From: Alphaproteobacteria bacterium
GTDB taxonomy: Bacteria; Pseudomonadota; Alphaproteobacteria; Micropepsales; Micropepsaceae
Length of the DNA stretch: 64,000 nt
NCBI GenBank assembly: GCA_016792565.1
Contig: JAEUMK010000005.1
Coordinates: 1 to 64,000, forward strand
Direction of reading: 5' to 3'
Shown here: positions 57,730-64,000 of the stretch, piece by piece
Position numbering within the stretch: the stretch's first letter is position 1
Layout: each line of letters starts with the position of its first letter
Position numbers and translations under genes: made by a program
Notes under the pieces: generated by a model
What the model was told of the DNA's origin: nothing
Database searches by the model: none
The model's input: only the letters and a program-made list of their open reading frames with translations

Positions 57730-57872
57730 CGCTCCATCCGGTCGGCCAGTTCGCGGGCGGCTGCCGGGTCGGCGGCGCTGCCGTCGGCGATCGCGGCGCG
57801 CAGCTCTTCGACCGCGCGCAGGATGCGCAGCGCGATGTCGTCGAACACGCCGTCCCGGGTGTGGGCGTTCAT
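57675..57872 (-). CDS. Hypothetical 65-residue protein, convergent with ogt
   Basis: A short frame on the minus strand starts [20 protein letters not shown] and is mostly helical, with charged and Ala-rich stretches ([27 protein letters not shown]). It has no membrane segment or family I recognise. It overlaps the last 55 bases of ogt, and no convincing ribosome-binding site precedes the ATG at 57872. Codon bias fits a real gene, but high GC also favours chance frames, so it is moderately supported. A long hairpin (57913-57956) lies in its leader. Confidence 0.45.
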   Translation of the reverse strand: MNAHTRDGVFDDIALRILRAVEELRAAIADGSAADPAAARELADRMERYAASVVSPAPSAETAGN

Positions 57873-57912
57873 GAAGCCTGGCCTTACGTCAAGTCAGCCT
57901 CCGCCGGACGCG

Positions 57913-57956
57913 AAGACGGCGGCGGGCCCGCTTGGGGTCGGGCCCGCCGCCGTCTT
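57913..57956. other. Perfect 18-pair hairpin in the ogt downstream region
   Basis: Bases 57913-57930 and 57939-57956 are perfect inverted repeats (starting AAGACGGCGGCGGG) around an 8-base loop. Neither side has a proper U tract; the plus side reads TTGGAAAAACG. It may be a rho-independent-like or stabilising hairpin for the ogt transcript, or a leader structure for the 65-residue gene. Confidence 0.6.
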
Positions 57957-58028
57957 GGAAAAACGAGGGGAGGACTCGTTTTCACGACCGACGCGGCCCA
58001 TTCGCCGCGCTGGTTTGTTTCAAATAGT

Positions 58029-58069
58029 ATGCTGCAGCGCAGCATGAGGAGTGTGTTACCGCATGTAAC
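58029..58069. promoter_or_regulatory. Two adjacent inverted repeats before the winged-helix/TPR gene
   Basis: ATGCTGC and GCAGCAT (58029-58045, 3-base spacer) and GTTAC and GTAAC (58055-58069, 5-base spacer) stand just upstream of the next start. The surrounding bases are unusually A/T rich for this genome, as expected for a promoter. They could be operator sites for the winged-helix protein itself. Confidence 0.4.
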
Positions 58070-59917
58070 GTGCGAAAATGGCCACTTGACGTTTCCCCGG
58101 ACGGGCCCATCGTGCGGAGGTTCGCCTTTGAACACAAAGGCTTCGGGAATCCGGGCCATTCAATCGGCGGTCTTGGGGACGGACGGTTGACGAGCGGCGG
58201 CGAAGTGGCGCCCGACGAGGCGCGGCGCGCTCTTGAGCGCGTCCTGGTCAGTCCCGAGTTCGCGCAGGCGGCGCGGCTGAGCGATTTCCTGCGCCATGTC
58301 GTGACCGAAACCCTCGAAGGCCGGGCGGCGGCGATCAAGGGCTATGCGATCGCCGTCGATGTGTTCGGACGGCCCGCCGATTTCGACCAGTCGAGCGATC
58401 CGATCGTCCGGGTCGAGGCCAGCCGGCTGCGCCGGGCTCTCGCGCAATATTACCAAGGGACAGGCGAGGCCGACCCGGTGGTGATCGACCTGCCGCGCGG
58501 CGGCTATGTGCCGGCGTTCCGCCGGCGCGCGGCGGCGGAGCCCGCTGCCGCGCCGGTGGCGGACCTCGAACCCGGCGAAACCGTGGCGGCGCCGGCCGAG
58601 GGGCTGCGTCGCGCCGATCGCGATGTCGTGCGCTTCCGGATCGCGACGCTGGCGGCGCTCGGGCTCGTCCTCGCCGGGCTCGCCTATCTGATCTGGTCGA
58701 CCCTTGCCGAGCGCCCCGCCGCCGCGCCGCCGCAGGCGGGACTGACGACGCGCGCGGTCGCCGTCGCCGATCTGGAGGTGCTCGGCCAGGCGCCCGGCGA
58801 CGTCGCTTTCGCACGAAGTCTCGCGACGGCGTTGGTGACCGAGCTCTCGCGGTTCCACGATCTCGACGTGTCTGCGCTGGCGATAAGCTCTAACCCCCCG
58901 TCCGCAGGCTACATTCTGCGCGGCACCCTGACCCACGCCCCCCCCACCCTCCGCGTCACGCTTCAATTGGTTGAAGTGGTGGGGGGGCGGGCGGTTTGGT
59001 CGGAGAGTTATGAGCGGGAATACAAGGCCGATCAGCTGCTTGCGATCGAAAGCGACATCGCGCGCACCGCCGCCCGGGCGCTGGCACAGCCCTATGGAGC
59101 GATATACGCGCGCGAAATCGAGGCGATCGCCGGAGCCGACCCCGGGACGCTGACCGGCTATGCCTGTGTCCTGCTGACCTACGAATACTGGCGCAGCTTC
59201 GATCCGAAGGAGCACCTGGCCGCCCGCGACTGCCTGGAGCGCACGGTCGCCGCGATGCCGGGCTACGCCGCCGCCTGGCAGGCGCTCGCCTATCTCTATC
59301 TCGACGAGTATCTCTACAACTACAATGTCAGGCGGGGCGACACCGACCCTCGCGACCGCGGCCTGGCGGCGGCCCAGAAGGCGGTCGGCCTCGCCCCGAC
59401 CGACGCGCTCTCCTACCAGTCGCTCTATGCGGCGCTGTTCGCCAAGGGCGACCTCGACGGCTTCCGCGCCGCCGGAGCCGAAGCGCTGCGGCTCAATTCG
59501 AACAACCCCGACATCGTCGCCGACTTCGGCGAGAAGCTGGCGATCGCCGGCTTCTGGGACGAGGGCCTGAAACTGGTGCGCCAGGCGATGGACGACAATC
59601 CGGCCCGCCCCGGCTGGTATCACACGGCGCTGGTGCTCGACGCCTATAACCGCGGCGACTACAAGGCGGCGCTCGCCTTTGCCGAGCGGATGCGGGCGCC
59701 GGATCACTACCGCTGGTGGTTCTATCTCACCATGATCTACGGCCAGATGGGCGATCGCCAGCTCGCCCTCCAGGCGGTGGAACGGCTGAACGGGCTCGAT
59801 CCGGATTTCGGCCTCAACGCGCCGAGCGAGCTCGCGAAATGGGGCTATGCCCCGGCGCTAGTGGAGCGTTGTCTCGACGGGCTGCGCAAGGCGGGTCTGA
59901 AGATCGACGGCGAGTAG
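58070..59917 (+). CDS. Winged-helix/transmembrane/TPR protein (rhizobial adenylate-cyclase-like N-terminus)
   Basis: Up to 615 residues. A winged-helix domain (residues about 50-150: ALERVLVSPEFAQAARLSDF, KGYAIAVDVFGRPADFDQSS, RVEASRLRRAL, DLPRGGYVPAF) is followed by one membrane helix (about 193-209, ATLAALGLVLAGLAYLIW). A beta domain related to the TolB N-terminus (THAPPTLRVTLQLVEV) and a TPR region to the end complete it. This CadC-like plan suggests a membrane-bound transcription regulator with an extracytoplasmic sensor. The start is uncertain: GTG at 58070 or TTG at 58187, the latter with a GGGGAC upstream. A run of eight C (58938-58945) and seven G (58981-58987) lies in the coding region. 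Confidence 0.78.
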   Translation: MRKWPLDVSPDGPIVRRFAFEHKGFGNPGHSIGGLGDGRLTSGGEVAPDEARRALERVLVSPEFAQAARLSDFLRHVVTETLEGRAAAIKGYAIAVDVFGRPADFDQSSDPIVRVEASRLRRALAQYYQGTGEADPVVIDLPRGGYVPAFRRRAAAEPAAAPVADLEPGETVAAPAEGLRRADRDVVRFRIATLAALGLVLAGLAYLIWSTLAERPAAAPPQAGLTTRAVAVADLEVLGQAPGDVAFARSLATALVTELSRFHDLDVSALAISSNPPSAGYILRGTLTHAPPTLRVTLQLVEVVGGRAVWSESYEREYKADQLLAIESDIARTAARALAQPYGAIYAREIEAIAGADPGTLTGYACVLLTYEYWRSFDPKEHLAARDCLERTVAAMPGYAAAWQALAYLYLDEYLYNYNVRRGDTDPRDRGLAAAQKAVGLAPTDALSYQSLYAALFAKGDLDGFRAAGAEALRLNSNNPDIVADFGEKLAIAGFWDEGLKLVRQAMDDNPARPGWYHTALVLDAYNRGDYKAALAFAERMRAPDHYRWWFYLTMIYGQMGDRQLALQAVERLNGLDPDFGLNAPSELAKWGYAPALVERCLDGLRKAGLKIDGE

Positions 59918-59935
59918 TATTTTATCCGGGCAAAA

Positions 59936-59964
59936 TTGACTTATTTTACCCGGGCGATTATAGG
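59936..59964 (+). promoter_or_regulatory. Strong sigma-70 promoter with overlapping repeat, DUF2239 gene
   Basis: TTGACT (59936-59941) and TATAGG (59959-59964) are separated by 17 bases. The motif TTTTAyCCGGG occurs at 59920-59930 and again 24 bases later at 59944-59954, inside the spacer, suggesting an operator. The expected transcription start, 6-8 bases after the -10, falls on or next to the ATG at 59971, so the mRNA may be leaderless. Confidence 0.65.
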
Positions 59965-59970
59965 GCGGCC

Positions 59971-60513
59971 ATGTCCGACGCCGCTCCCCATCTTTCCGCT
60001 TTCGCCGCCGGCCGCCTGATCGCCAGCGGCCCGCCCGCCGCGACCGTCGCCGCCGCCCGCGCCCATCGGGCGGCATCGGGCGAGACGATCGTCTTCTTCG
60101 ACGACGTCGCCGGGCGTGTGGTCGATATCGACGAGCGCGACCGGCCGGAGGCCGCCCCATCGGATTGCGGCGATGCGCCGCGCGGGCGCGGCCGGCCCAA
60201 GCTCGGCGTCGTGGCCCGCGAGGTGACCTTGCTGCCGCGCCACTGGGACTGGCTCGCCGCGCAGCCGGGCGGCGCTTCGGTCGCCTTGCGCAAGCTCGTC
60301 GAGGCGGCGCGGCGCGACGGCGCGGAGGCGGACCGCATCCGCCGCGCCCGCGAGGCCGCCTATCGCTTCATGACGGCGCTGGCGGGCGACCGGCCCGGCT
60401 ACGAGGCGGCGATCCGCGCCCTGTTCGCAGGCGACGGGCCGGGACTGGAGGCGGCCACGTGCGGCTGGCCCGGCGATCTGACGCGCCACATCCGCAGCCT
60501 GCTGGAGCGGTGA
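59971..60513 (+). CDS. DUF2239 family protein
   Basis: This 180-residue soluble protein matches DUF2239: the N-terminal SAFAAGRLIASGPPAATVAAA, the central FFDDVAGRVVDIDERD, the GRGRPKLGVVAREVTLLPRHWDWLA block and RKLVEAARRDG. The function of the family is unknown. The central GRPKLGV-TLLPRHWDWL segment resembles a short DNA-contact or ribbon-helix-like region (inference). It stands 53 bases after the TPR gene, has its own promoter, and is followed after one base by the GIY-YIG gene. The ATG has no Shine-Dalgarno sequence, in keeping with a leaderless transcript. Confidence 0.88.
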   Translation: MSDAAPHLSAFAAGRLIASGPPAATVAAARAHRAASGETIVFFDDVAGRVVDIDERDRPEAAPSDCGDAPRGRGRPKLGVVAREVTLLPRHWDWLAAQPGGASVALRKLVEAARRDGAEADRIRRAREAAYRFMTALAGDRPGYEAAIRALFAGDGPGLEAATCGWPGDLTRHIRSLLER

Positions 60514-60514
60514 G

Positions 60515-60862
60515 ATGACCGGCAAGGACATGCGCAAGGCGCTGACCCGCGCCTACAAGGAGACGAAGCCCGAGGCCGGGATCTATGCGGTCCGCTGCAC
60601 CGCGACCGGCGCGGCCTTCGTCGGGCCGTCGCGCAACATCGCGCGCCAGCAGACGAGCCTCTGGTTCTCGCTGCGCAGCGGTTCGTTTCCCAATCCGGCA
60701 CTGCAAGATCTCTGGCGGGCCGAGGGCGAGGCGGCGTTCGCGTTCGAGCCGCTGGAGGTCTTCCCGCCCGAGGAGCTGACGCCCTATCTTCTGGAGGCGA
60801 AGCTGAAGGAGCGCCTCAAGCACTGGCGCGCGGCGCTCGACGCCGCGACGGTGAGCGGCTGA
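60515..60862 (+). CDS. GIY-YIG nuclease family protein
   Basis: A 115-residue protein with a single GIY-YIG-like domain: GIYAVRCTATGAAFVGPSRN carries the GIY and a variant FVG in place of YIG. NIARQQTSLWFSLRSGSFPNP and the Glu in LLEAKLKERLKHW follow. The family acts on DNA, but small stand-alone members are uncharacterised and the altered YIG casts some doubt on nuclease activity. The start (TGAGATG junction) is one base beyond the DUF2239 stop, so the two are translationally coupled. This pair recurs in alphaproteobacteria as I recall. Confidence 0.85.
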   Translation: MTGKDMRKALTRAYKETKPEAGIYAVRCTATGAAFVGPSRNIARQQTSLWFSLRSGSFPNPALQDLWRAEGEAAFAFEPLEVFPPEELTPYLLEAKLKERLKHWRAALDAATVSG

Positions 60863-60920
60863 GGCTTACGCCGCCCGCCGCCGCCGCTATAGTCCGCCCG
60901 CAGAAGAACGGGAGGATCAC

Positions 60921-61709
60921 ATGGCGCGACTTCAGGGCCGTTCGGCCGTCATCACCGGGGCGGCGAGCGGCATCGGGCGGGCGAGCGCACTGCTCTTCGC
61001 CGCCGAGGGCGCGGCGCTGGTCATCGCCGACCGGGCCGAGGCGGTGCACGAGACCGCCGCGGCGATCGCCGAGGCGGGCGGGCGCGCCGTCGCGCTGACC
61101 GGCGATGCGGGCGAGGAGGGGTTCGTGGAGGGCCTCATCGCGCGCGCCGTCGCCGAACATGGCGGGCTCGACATCTGCTTCGCCAATGCCGGGATCACCG
61201 GCGGCATGACCGCCTTCCTCGACTGGACGCCGGCGCAATGGGCCGAAGTGCTGCGGGTCAATCTGATCGGGCCGTATCTGGCGGTGAAGCACGCGGCGAA
61301 GGCGATGATCCCGAACGGAAAGGGCTCGATCATCTGCACCGCCTCGGTCGCCGGCATCCGCTCCGGCGCCGGGCCGACGCCCTATTCGGCCTCCAAGGCC
61401 GGGGTCATCAATCTGGTGCAGACCGCCGCCAACGAACTCTACGGCACCGGCATCCGCGTCAACGCGATCTGCCCCGGCCTCATCGAGACCGGCATGACCA
61501 AGCCGATCTTCGACCAGGCGCGCGCCCGCGGCACCGATTCAAGGATCGGCCAGCTCAATCCGTTGACCCGCTATGGCCTGCCGCCCGAGATCGCCCATGC
61601 GGCGCTCTTCCTCGCCTCGGACGATGCCTCCTATGTCAACGGCCAGGCGCTGGCGGTGGATGGCGGGCTCTCGACTTCGCATCCCGTCGCGGGGCGCGCC
61701 AAGCGTTGA
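60921..61709 (+). CDS. Short-chain dehydrogenase/reductase (classical SDR)
   Basis: The 262-residue enzyme is a classical SDR that oxidises or reduces an alcohol/ketone pair with NAD(P). The cofactor motif TGAASGIG is at residues 12-19, NAG follows in CFANAGITGG, and the catalytic Ser142, Tyr155 and Lys159 (YSASK) are present. The closing IETGMTKPI and ASYVNGQALAVDGGLSTS are typical. GGGAGG precedes the ATG at 60921, and TATAGT (60889-60894) could be its -10. The stop overlaps the start of the next gene as TTGA. The substrate is unknown. Confidence 0.93.
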   Translation: MARLQGRSAVITGAASGIGRASALLFAAEGAALVIADRAEAVHETAAAIAEAGGRAVALTGDAGEEGFVEGLIARAVAEHGGLDICFANAGITGGMTAFLDWTPAQWAEVLRVNLIGPYLAVKHAAKAMIPNGKGSIICTASVAGIRSGAGPTPYSASKAGVINLVQTAANELYGTGIRVNAICPGLIETGMTKPIFDQARARGTDSRIGQLNPLTRYGLPPEIAHAALFLASDDASYVNGQALAVDGGLSTSHPVAGRAKR

Positions 61710-62350
61710 GGCGGGACGGGCCGATCATCGTCGCCATCGCCGGCGGCTCGGCTTCGGGCAAGACGACGCTGGCGCGCAGCCTGCGCGCCGCGCTGGAGCG
61801 CCACGGCGCGGCGATCGTGACGGAAGACTCCTACTACCTGCCGGCGGCGGCGCGGCCGGCCGCGGACCTCGCCACCTATAATTTCGACCGGCCCGAAACC
61901 AAGGAGTTCGCGCTGCTGCTGGATCATCTGCGGGCGGCGCGGGCGGGCGAGGGCTTCGACTGTCCGCATTACGATTTCGCCGTCCACGACCGCACGGACG
62001 AGACGATGCGCATCGAGCCGGGCGCGGTTCTGATCGTGGAAGGCATCCACAATCTCGGCCATGACGAGATCCGCGCGCTCGCCGATCTGACGGTGTTCGT
62101 GGAGGCCTCGGCGGATATCCGCCGGGCGCGGCGCATCGCCCGCGACGTCGCAGAACGCGGCCGCACGGCGCACGAGACGGCGCATCAGTTCGACACCGTG
62201 GTCGAGCCGATGCACCGCCAGCATGTCGAGCCGCTGCGCGGCCGCGCGGCGCGGGTGATCGTCAATCACGGGGCGATCGGCGAGATCGAGGCCGAGGCGC
62301 TGACGCTGGCCGCCGAAATCGCGGCGCTGCTGGCGGGCGAGGGCGGCTGA
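61706..62350 (+). CDS. Uridine kinase-like P-loop kinase (TTG start)
   Basis: The 214-residue product belongs to the uridine kinase/phosphoribulokinase group of P-loop kinases. Walker A is GGSASGKT at about 12-20, followed by TEDSYYLPAAA, ATYNFDRPETKEFALLLDHL, CPHYDFAVHDRTDETMRIEP and VLIVEGIHNL, the usual order of uridine kinase. It would phosphorylate uridine or cytidine with ATP or GTP in the pyrimidine salvage pathway. The start is read as the TTG at 61706, which overlaps the SDR stop as TTGA, just as ATGA junctions occur elsewhere here; no ATG is available before the P-loop. Confidence 0.85.
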   Translation: MRRDGPIIVAIAGGSASGKTTLARSLRAALERHGAAIVTEDSYYLPAAARPAADLATYNFDRPETKEFALLLDHLRAARAGEGFDCPHYDFAVHDRTDETMRIEPGAVLIVEGIHNLGHDEIRALADLTVFVEASADIRRARRIARDVAERGRTAHETAHQFDTVVEPMHRQHVEPLRGRAARVIVNHGAIGEIEAEALTLAAEIAALLAGEGG

Positions 62351-62365
62351 GGCCGGGCGCGGGCT

Positions 62366-62581
62366 TCAGGCGCGATGATAGGTGCGACGCAGCTCGGCGT
62401 ATTCGCGGCCGCTGAGCGGGGCGCCGAGCGGCGCGTCGCGGCGCGCCGGGCGCAGCGCCAGCGCGAGGCCGGCAAGCGCCGACGCGGCAACCCAGGATGC
62501 GCCCGCGCCGGACGCCGCTAGGGCCGCGGCGAGGCCCGCAAGGGCGGCCGGCAGCAAAGCCTGCAGCGGGAACGTACGCAA
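62366..62581 (-). CDS. Small two-span membrane protein, function unknown
   Basis: A short minus-strand frame of 71 residues starting with TTG at 62581 (LRTFPLQALLPAALAGLAAA) has two hydrophobic stretches (about residues 5-24 and 26-40) and a basic tail (RPARRDAPLGAPLSGREYAE). CAGGAGA lies about 9 bases before the TTG. An ATG at 62677 would extend it by 32 Arg-rich residues that look non-coding. No family is recognised. It is convergent with the uridine kinase-like gene, 15 bases apart. Confidence 0.5.
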   Translation of the reverse strand: MRTFPLQALLPAALAGLAAALAASGAGASWVAASALAGLALALRPARRDAPLGAPLSGREYAELRRTYHRA

Positions 62582-62694
62582 TTGTGTCGTCTCCTGTCGG
62601 CGGCGGCGCGCGGGCGCGCGCCGTCCGGGGGAGGCATCTATGCCGGAGACGATGGGCGATTCTGTGGCGGACGTCACGGGGGCGCGGTGCGTCC

Positions 62695-62732
62695 TTCGAG
62701 ACGGCCGCTTTGCGGCCTCCTCAGGATGAGGA
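62695..62732. repeat. Dispersed hairpin repeat, copy 1
   Basis: A 38-base unit beginning TTCGAGACGGCCGC, with a hairpin GGCCGC-TTT-GCGGCC, and ending CTCAGGATGAGGA. The same unit recurs 73 bases downstream. Units of this form (TTCGAGAC, hairpin, TCCTCAGGATGAGG) are scattered through many rhizobial genomes as I recall. Confidence 0.75.
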
Positions 62733-62767
62733 GGGTTTGGGAATCTTCGGGGGAGGAAGGCTGGTTC

Positions 62768-62805
62768 TTCGAGACGGCCGCTTTGCGGCCTCCTCAGGAT
62801 GAGGA
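62768..62805. repeat. Dispersed hairpin repeat, copy 2
   Basis: Identical to copy 1 across 38 bases and in the same orientation. The 35 bases between the copies are not repeated. Both are in the 253-base gap between the small membrane gene and the SRAP gene; no other gene was seen in that gap. Confidence 0.75.
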
Positions 62806-62834
62806 AGGTTCGGGCTTCCCTAACGTGATGGCGG

Positions 62835-63539
62835 TCAGGCGCGGCGGCGGGGCTGCCTGGGCGGTTCGGGCGCGAAGTCCCAGGCGCCGCGATCCTCGAA
62901 GGTGACGAGGGCGGCCTTCACCGCCGCCAGCGGCGCCGCCGTCTCGCCCAGCCAGAGCGGCCAGTCGCGTTCGGGGAGGATCGCCGGCATGCGGTCGGTG
63001 ATCGGCGCGATGAGCGCGTTGGCCGCCGTCGTCACCTGGACGAAGGTGAGGAGCGAGAGATCGCCGTTGCGCCACTCCTCGTAGATGACCGCGATGGCGA
63101 GGGGCCGTCCGTCCTTCGGCGTCACCGTCCACTGCCGTGTGCGGCTGCCGATCTCCTCGCCCTCGTTGAAGGTGCGCACGAAGCAGAGGCCGCGGCGTTC
63201 GCGGAACGAGGCGGCGAAGGCGGGGCGCACATCGACGGTCTCGGCGCGGGCGTGCATGTAGTCGGGGCGGGCCGGGCTCGCCGCGCCCGGCTTGGAGAAG
63301 CCCCAGCGCATCGGCACCATCTCGCGCGCCCCCTTGGCGTCGAGGCGCATGATCGAGGCGAAGCGCATCGGCGTCGCGACGACCGAGGCGTCGTTGCCCC
63401 CCTCGCCCGAGCCGCCGCCCCTTTCGCCGCCGCCCCCTTCACCGCCGCCGCCCGCTTTCGGGCGCGGGGGCTCGGTCAGCGCCCGCGAGAAGGCGACGAT
63501 TTCGGCCCACGAGGCCATCTGGGTGAACTTGCCGCACAT
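62835..63539 (-). CDS. Divergent SRAP-domain protein (YedK/HMCES-like)
   Basis: This 234-residue protein belongs to the SOS response-associated peptidase family, which in E. coli YedK crosslinks abasic sites in single-stranded DNA through Cys2. Cys2 is kept (MCGKFTQMASW), as is the Glu aligned with YedK Glu105 (Glu126, in FNEGEE). But the usual Asn of NARxE is His96 (MHARAET), and the usual His of HDRxP is Thr181 (APITDRMP). A Gly/Glu-rich insertion (residues 30-48) follows the first helix. The ATG at 63539 has AGGAGAG upstream. Activity may differ from YedK, or be lost. Confidence 0.85.
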   Translation of the reverse strand: MCGKFTQMASWAEIVAFSRALTEPPRPKAGGGGEGGGGERGGGSGEGGNDASVVATPMRFASIMRLDAKGAREMVPMRWGFSKPGAASPARPDYMHARAETVDVRPAFAASFRERRGLCFVRTFNEGEEIGSRTRQWTVTPKDGRPLAIAVIYEEWRNGDLSLLTFVQVTTAANALIAPITDRMPAILPERDWPLWLGETAAPLAAVKAALVTFEDRGAWDFAPEPPRQPRRRA

Positions 63540-63642
63540 CTCTCCTCGTCCAGGCGGTCTCTTCCGCCGCGCCGCCGGCCGCTCTATCTAGGCCGGCACT
63601 CTAGGAAGACAGACGGCATTCGCAAGGCGACACCCCAACGGC

Positions 63643-64000
63643 ATGGCGCGACACCTCACCACGATCGGCTTCGATGCCGACGACACGCTCTGGCAGAACG
63701 AGCACTTCTTCCGCCTGACCGAGCGGCGCTTCGCCGACCTGATCGGCCAGCACACCGACGCGGGCGACATCCCGGCGCGGCTGCTGGAGGCGGAGCGGCG
63801 CAACCTCGCGGCCTATGGCTACGGCATCAAGGGTTTCACGCTGTCGATGATCGAGACGGCGCTGGAGGCGACGAACGGCAACGCCCCCGGCCACGTGATC
63901 GGCACGATCCTCGACTGGGGCCGCGAGATGCTGCGCCATCCGGTCGAGACGCTGCCGCATGCGCGCCAAACTCTGCAGGCGCTGGCCGGGGCCTATCGCC
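63643..64000 (+). CDS. HAD-superfamily hydrolase, C-terminus cut by window edge
   Basis: The first 119 residues of a haloacid dehalogenase-type hydrolase are in the window. The nucleophile motif DxDxT is FDADDTLWQNEHFF, followed by helices of a cap domain (ETALEATNGNAPGHVIGTIL). The entry to motif II (HPVETLPHARQTLQAL) is at the edge. Such enzymes hydrolyse phosphate esters or related bonds. The ATG at 63643 is divergent from the SRAP gene with 103 bases between. No clear ribosome-binding site is seen beyond AAGGCGA some 12 bases upstream. Confidence 0.88.
   Translation, partial: MARHLTTIGFDADDTLWQNEHFFRLTERRFADLIGQHTDAGDIPARLLEAERRNLAAYGYGIKGFTLSMIETALEATNGNAPGHVIGTILDWGREMLRHPVETLPHARQTLQALAGAYR

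Noticed and set aside
62695-62805. The two 38-base repeats considered as insertion-sequence ends or a minimal CRISPR.
   Set aside because: They are direct, not inverted, no transposase or cas gene is near, and each contains its own hairpin, as dispersed intergenic repeats do.

Overview
The window is about 64 kb of GC-rich chromosome with dense, mostly convergent or overlapping genes. It looks like an alphaproteobacterium, probably Hyphomicrobiales (Rhizobiales). This is inferred from the gene families, the codon use (nearly all third positions G or C), two intergenic repeat types of a kind I associate with that order, and a winged-helix/TPR protein typical of rhizobia. I saw no rRNA, tRNA, transposase, integrase, phage gene or CRISPR array. 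No gene-free stretch exceeds 300 bases.

Region by region. 1-6572 is a histidine utilisation locus. hutU (cut by the window edge), hutG, hutH and hutI are read leftward with 4-base stop/start overlaps, and hutF is divergent; together they encode the formimidoylglutamate deiminase / formylglutamate deformylase route to glutamate. 6644-13431 holds a thioesterase-like protein, a GT61 glycosyltransferase, an MHS-type transporter, a Baeyer-Villiger-type monooxygenase and a thiolase. 13529-22442 holds a Kef/YbaL-type antiporter, an adenine/adenosine deaminase, an acyl-CoA synthetase with a wax ester synthase/DGAT, a VOC protein, a GNAT acetyltransferase, an aldehyde dehydrogenase and a small membrane protein. 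22526-26015 is a molybdenum hydroxylase pair (isoquinoline oxidoreductase type) with a divergent TetR regulator and a clear operator between them. 26008-32137 holds an endonuclease/exonuclease/phosphatase-family protein and an RND efflux operon (lipoprotein adaptor, pump, TetR) with palindromic operators in front.

The most unusual part is 33916-47430. It encodes an 1807-residue DUF4062-nSTAND-WD40 protein, a SLOG-like protein overlapping a TPR/DUF4071-like protein, two paralogous FHA-transmembrane-trypsin-like proteases, and a TPR-serine/threonine kinase. The kinase, phosphothreonine-binding FHA domains, membrane-anchored proteases, STAND NTPase and possible nucleotide-binding SLOG together look like a signal-transduction or biological-conflict system. 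The predicted topology puts sensors inside the cell and proteases and propellers outside. It is the best candidate for an undescribed system here.

Just downstream (47487-54455) lies an operon of two transglutaminase-like proteins, a circularly permuted ATP-grasp/alpha-E protein and a previously unlisted 46-residue membrane peptide. It matches the known family of predicted amidoligase/peptide-tagging clusters.

54621-64000 holds a YidB-like protein, a small secreted Ser-rich protein, an alkylation-repair pair (Ada-AlkA fusion and ogt), a winged-helix/TPR protein, a DUF2239/GIY-YIG pair behind a strong and possibly leaderless promoter, a short-chain dehydrogenase overlapping a uridine-kinase-like P-loop kinase, a small membrane protein, a divergent SRAP (YedK-like) protein lacking two usual active-site residues, and the start of a HAD hydrolase.
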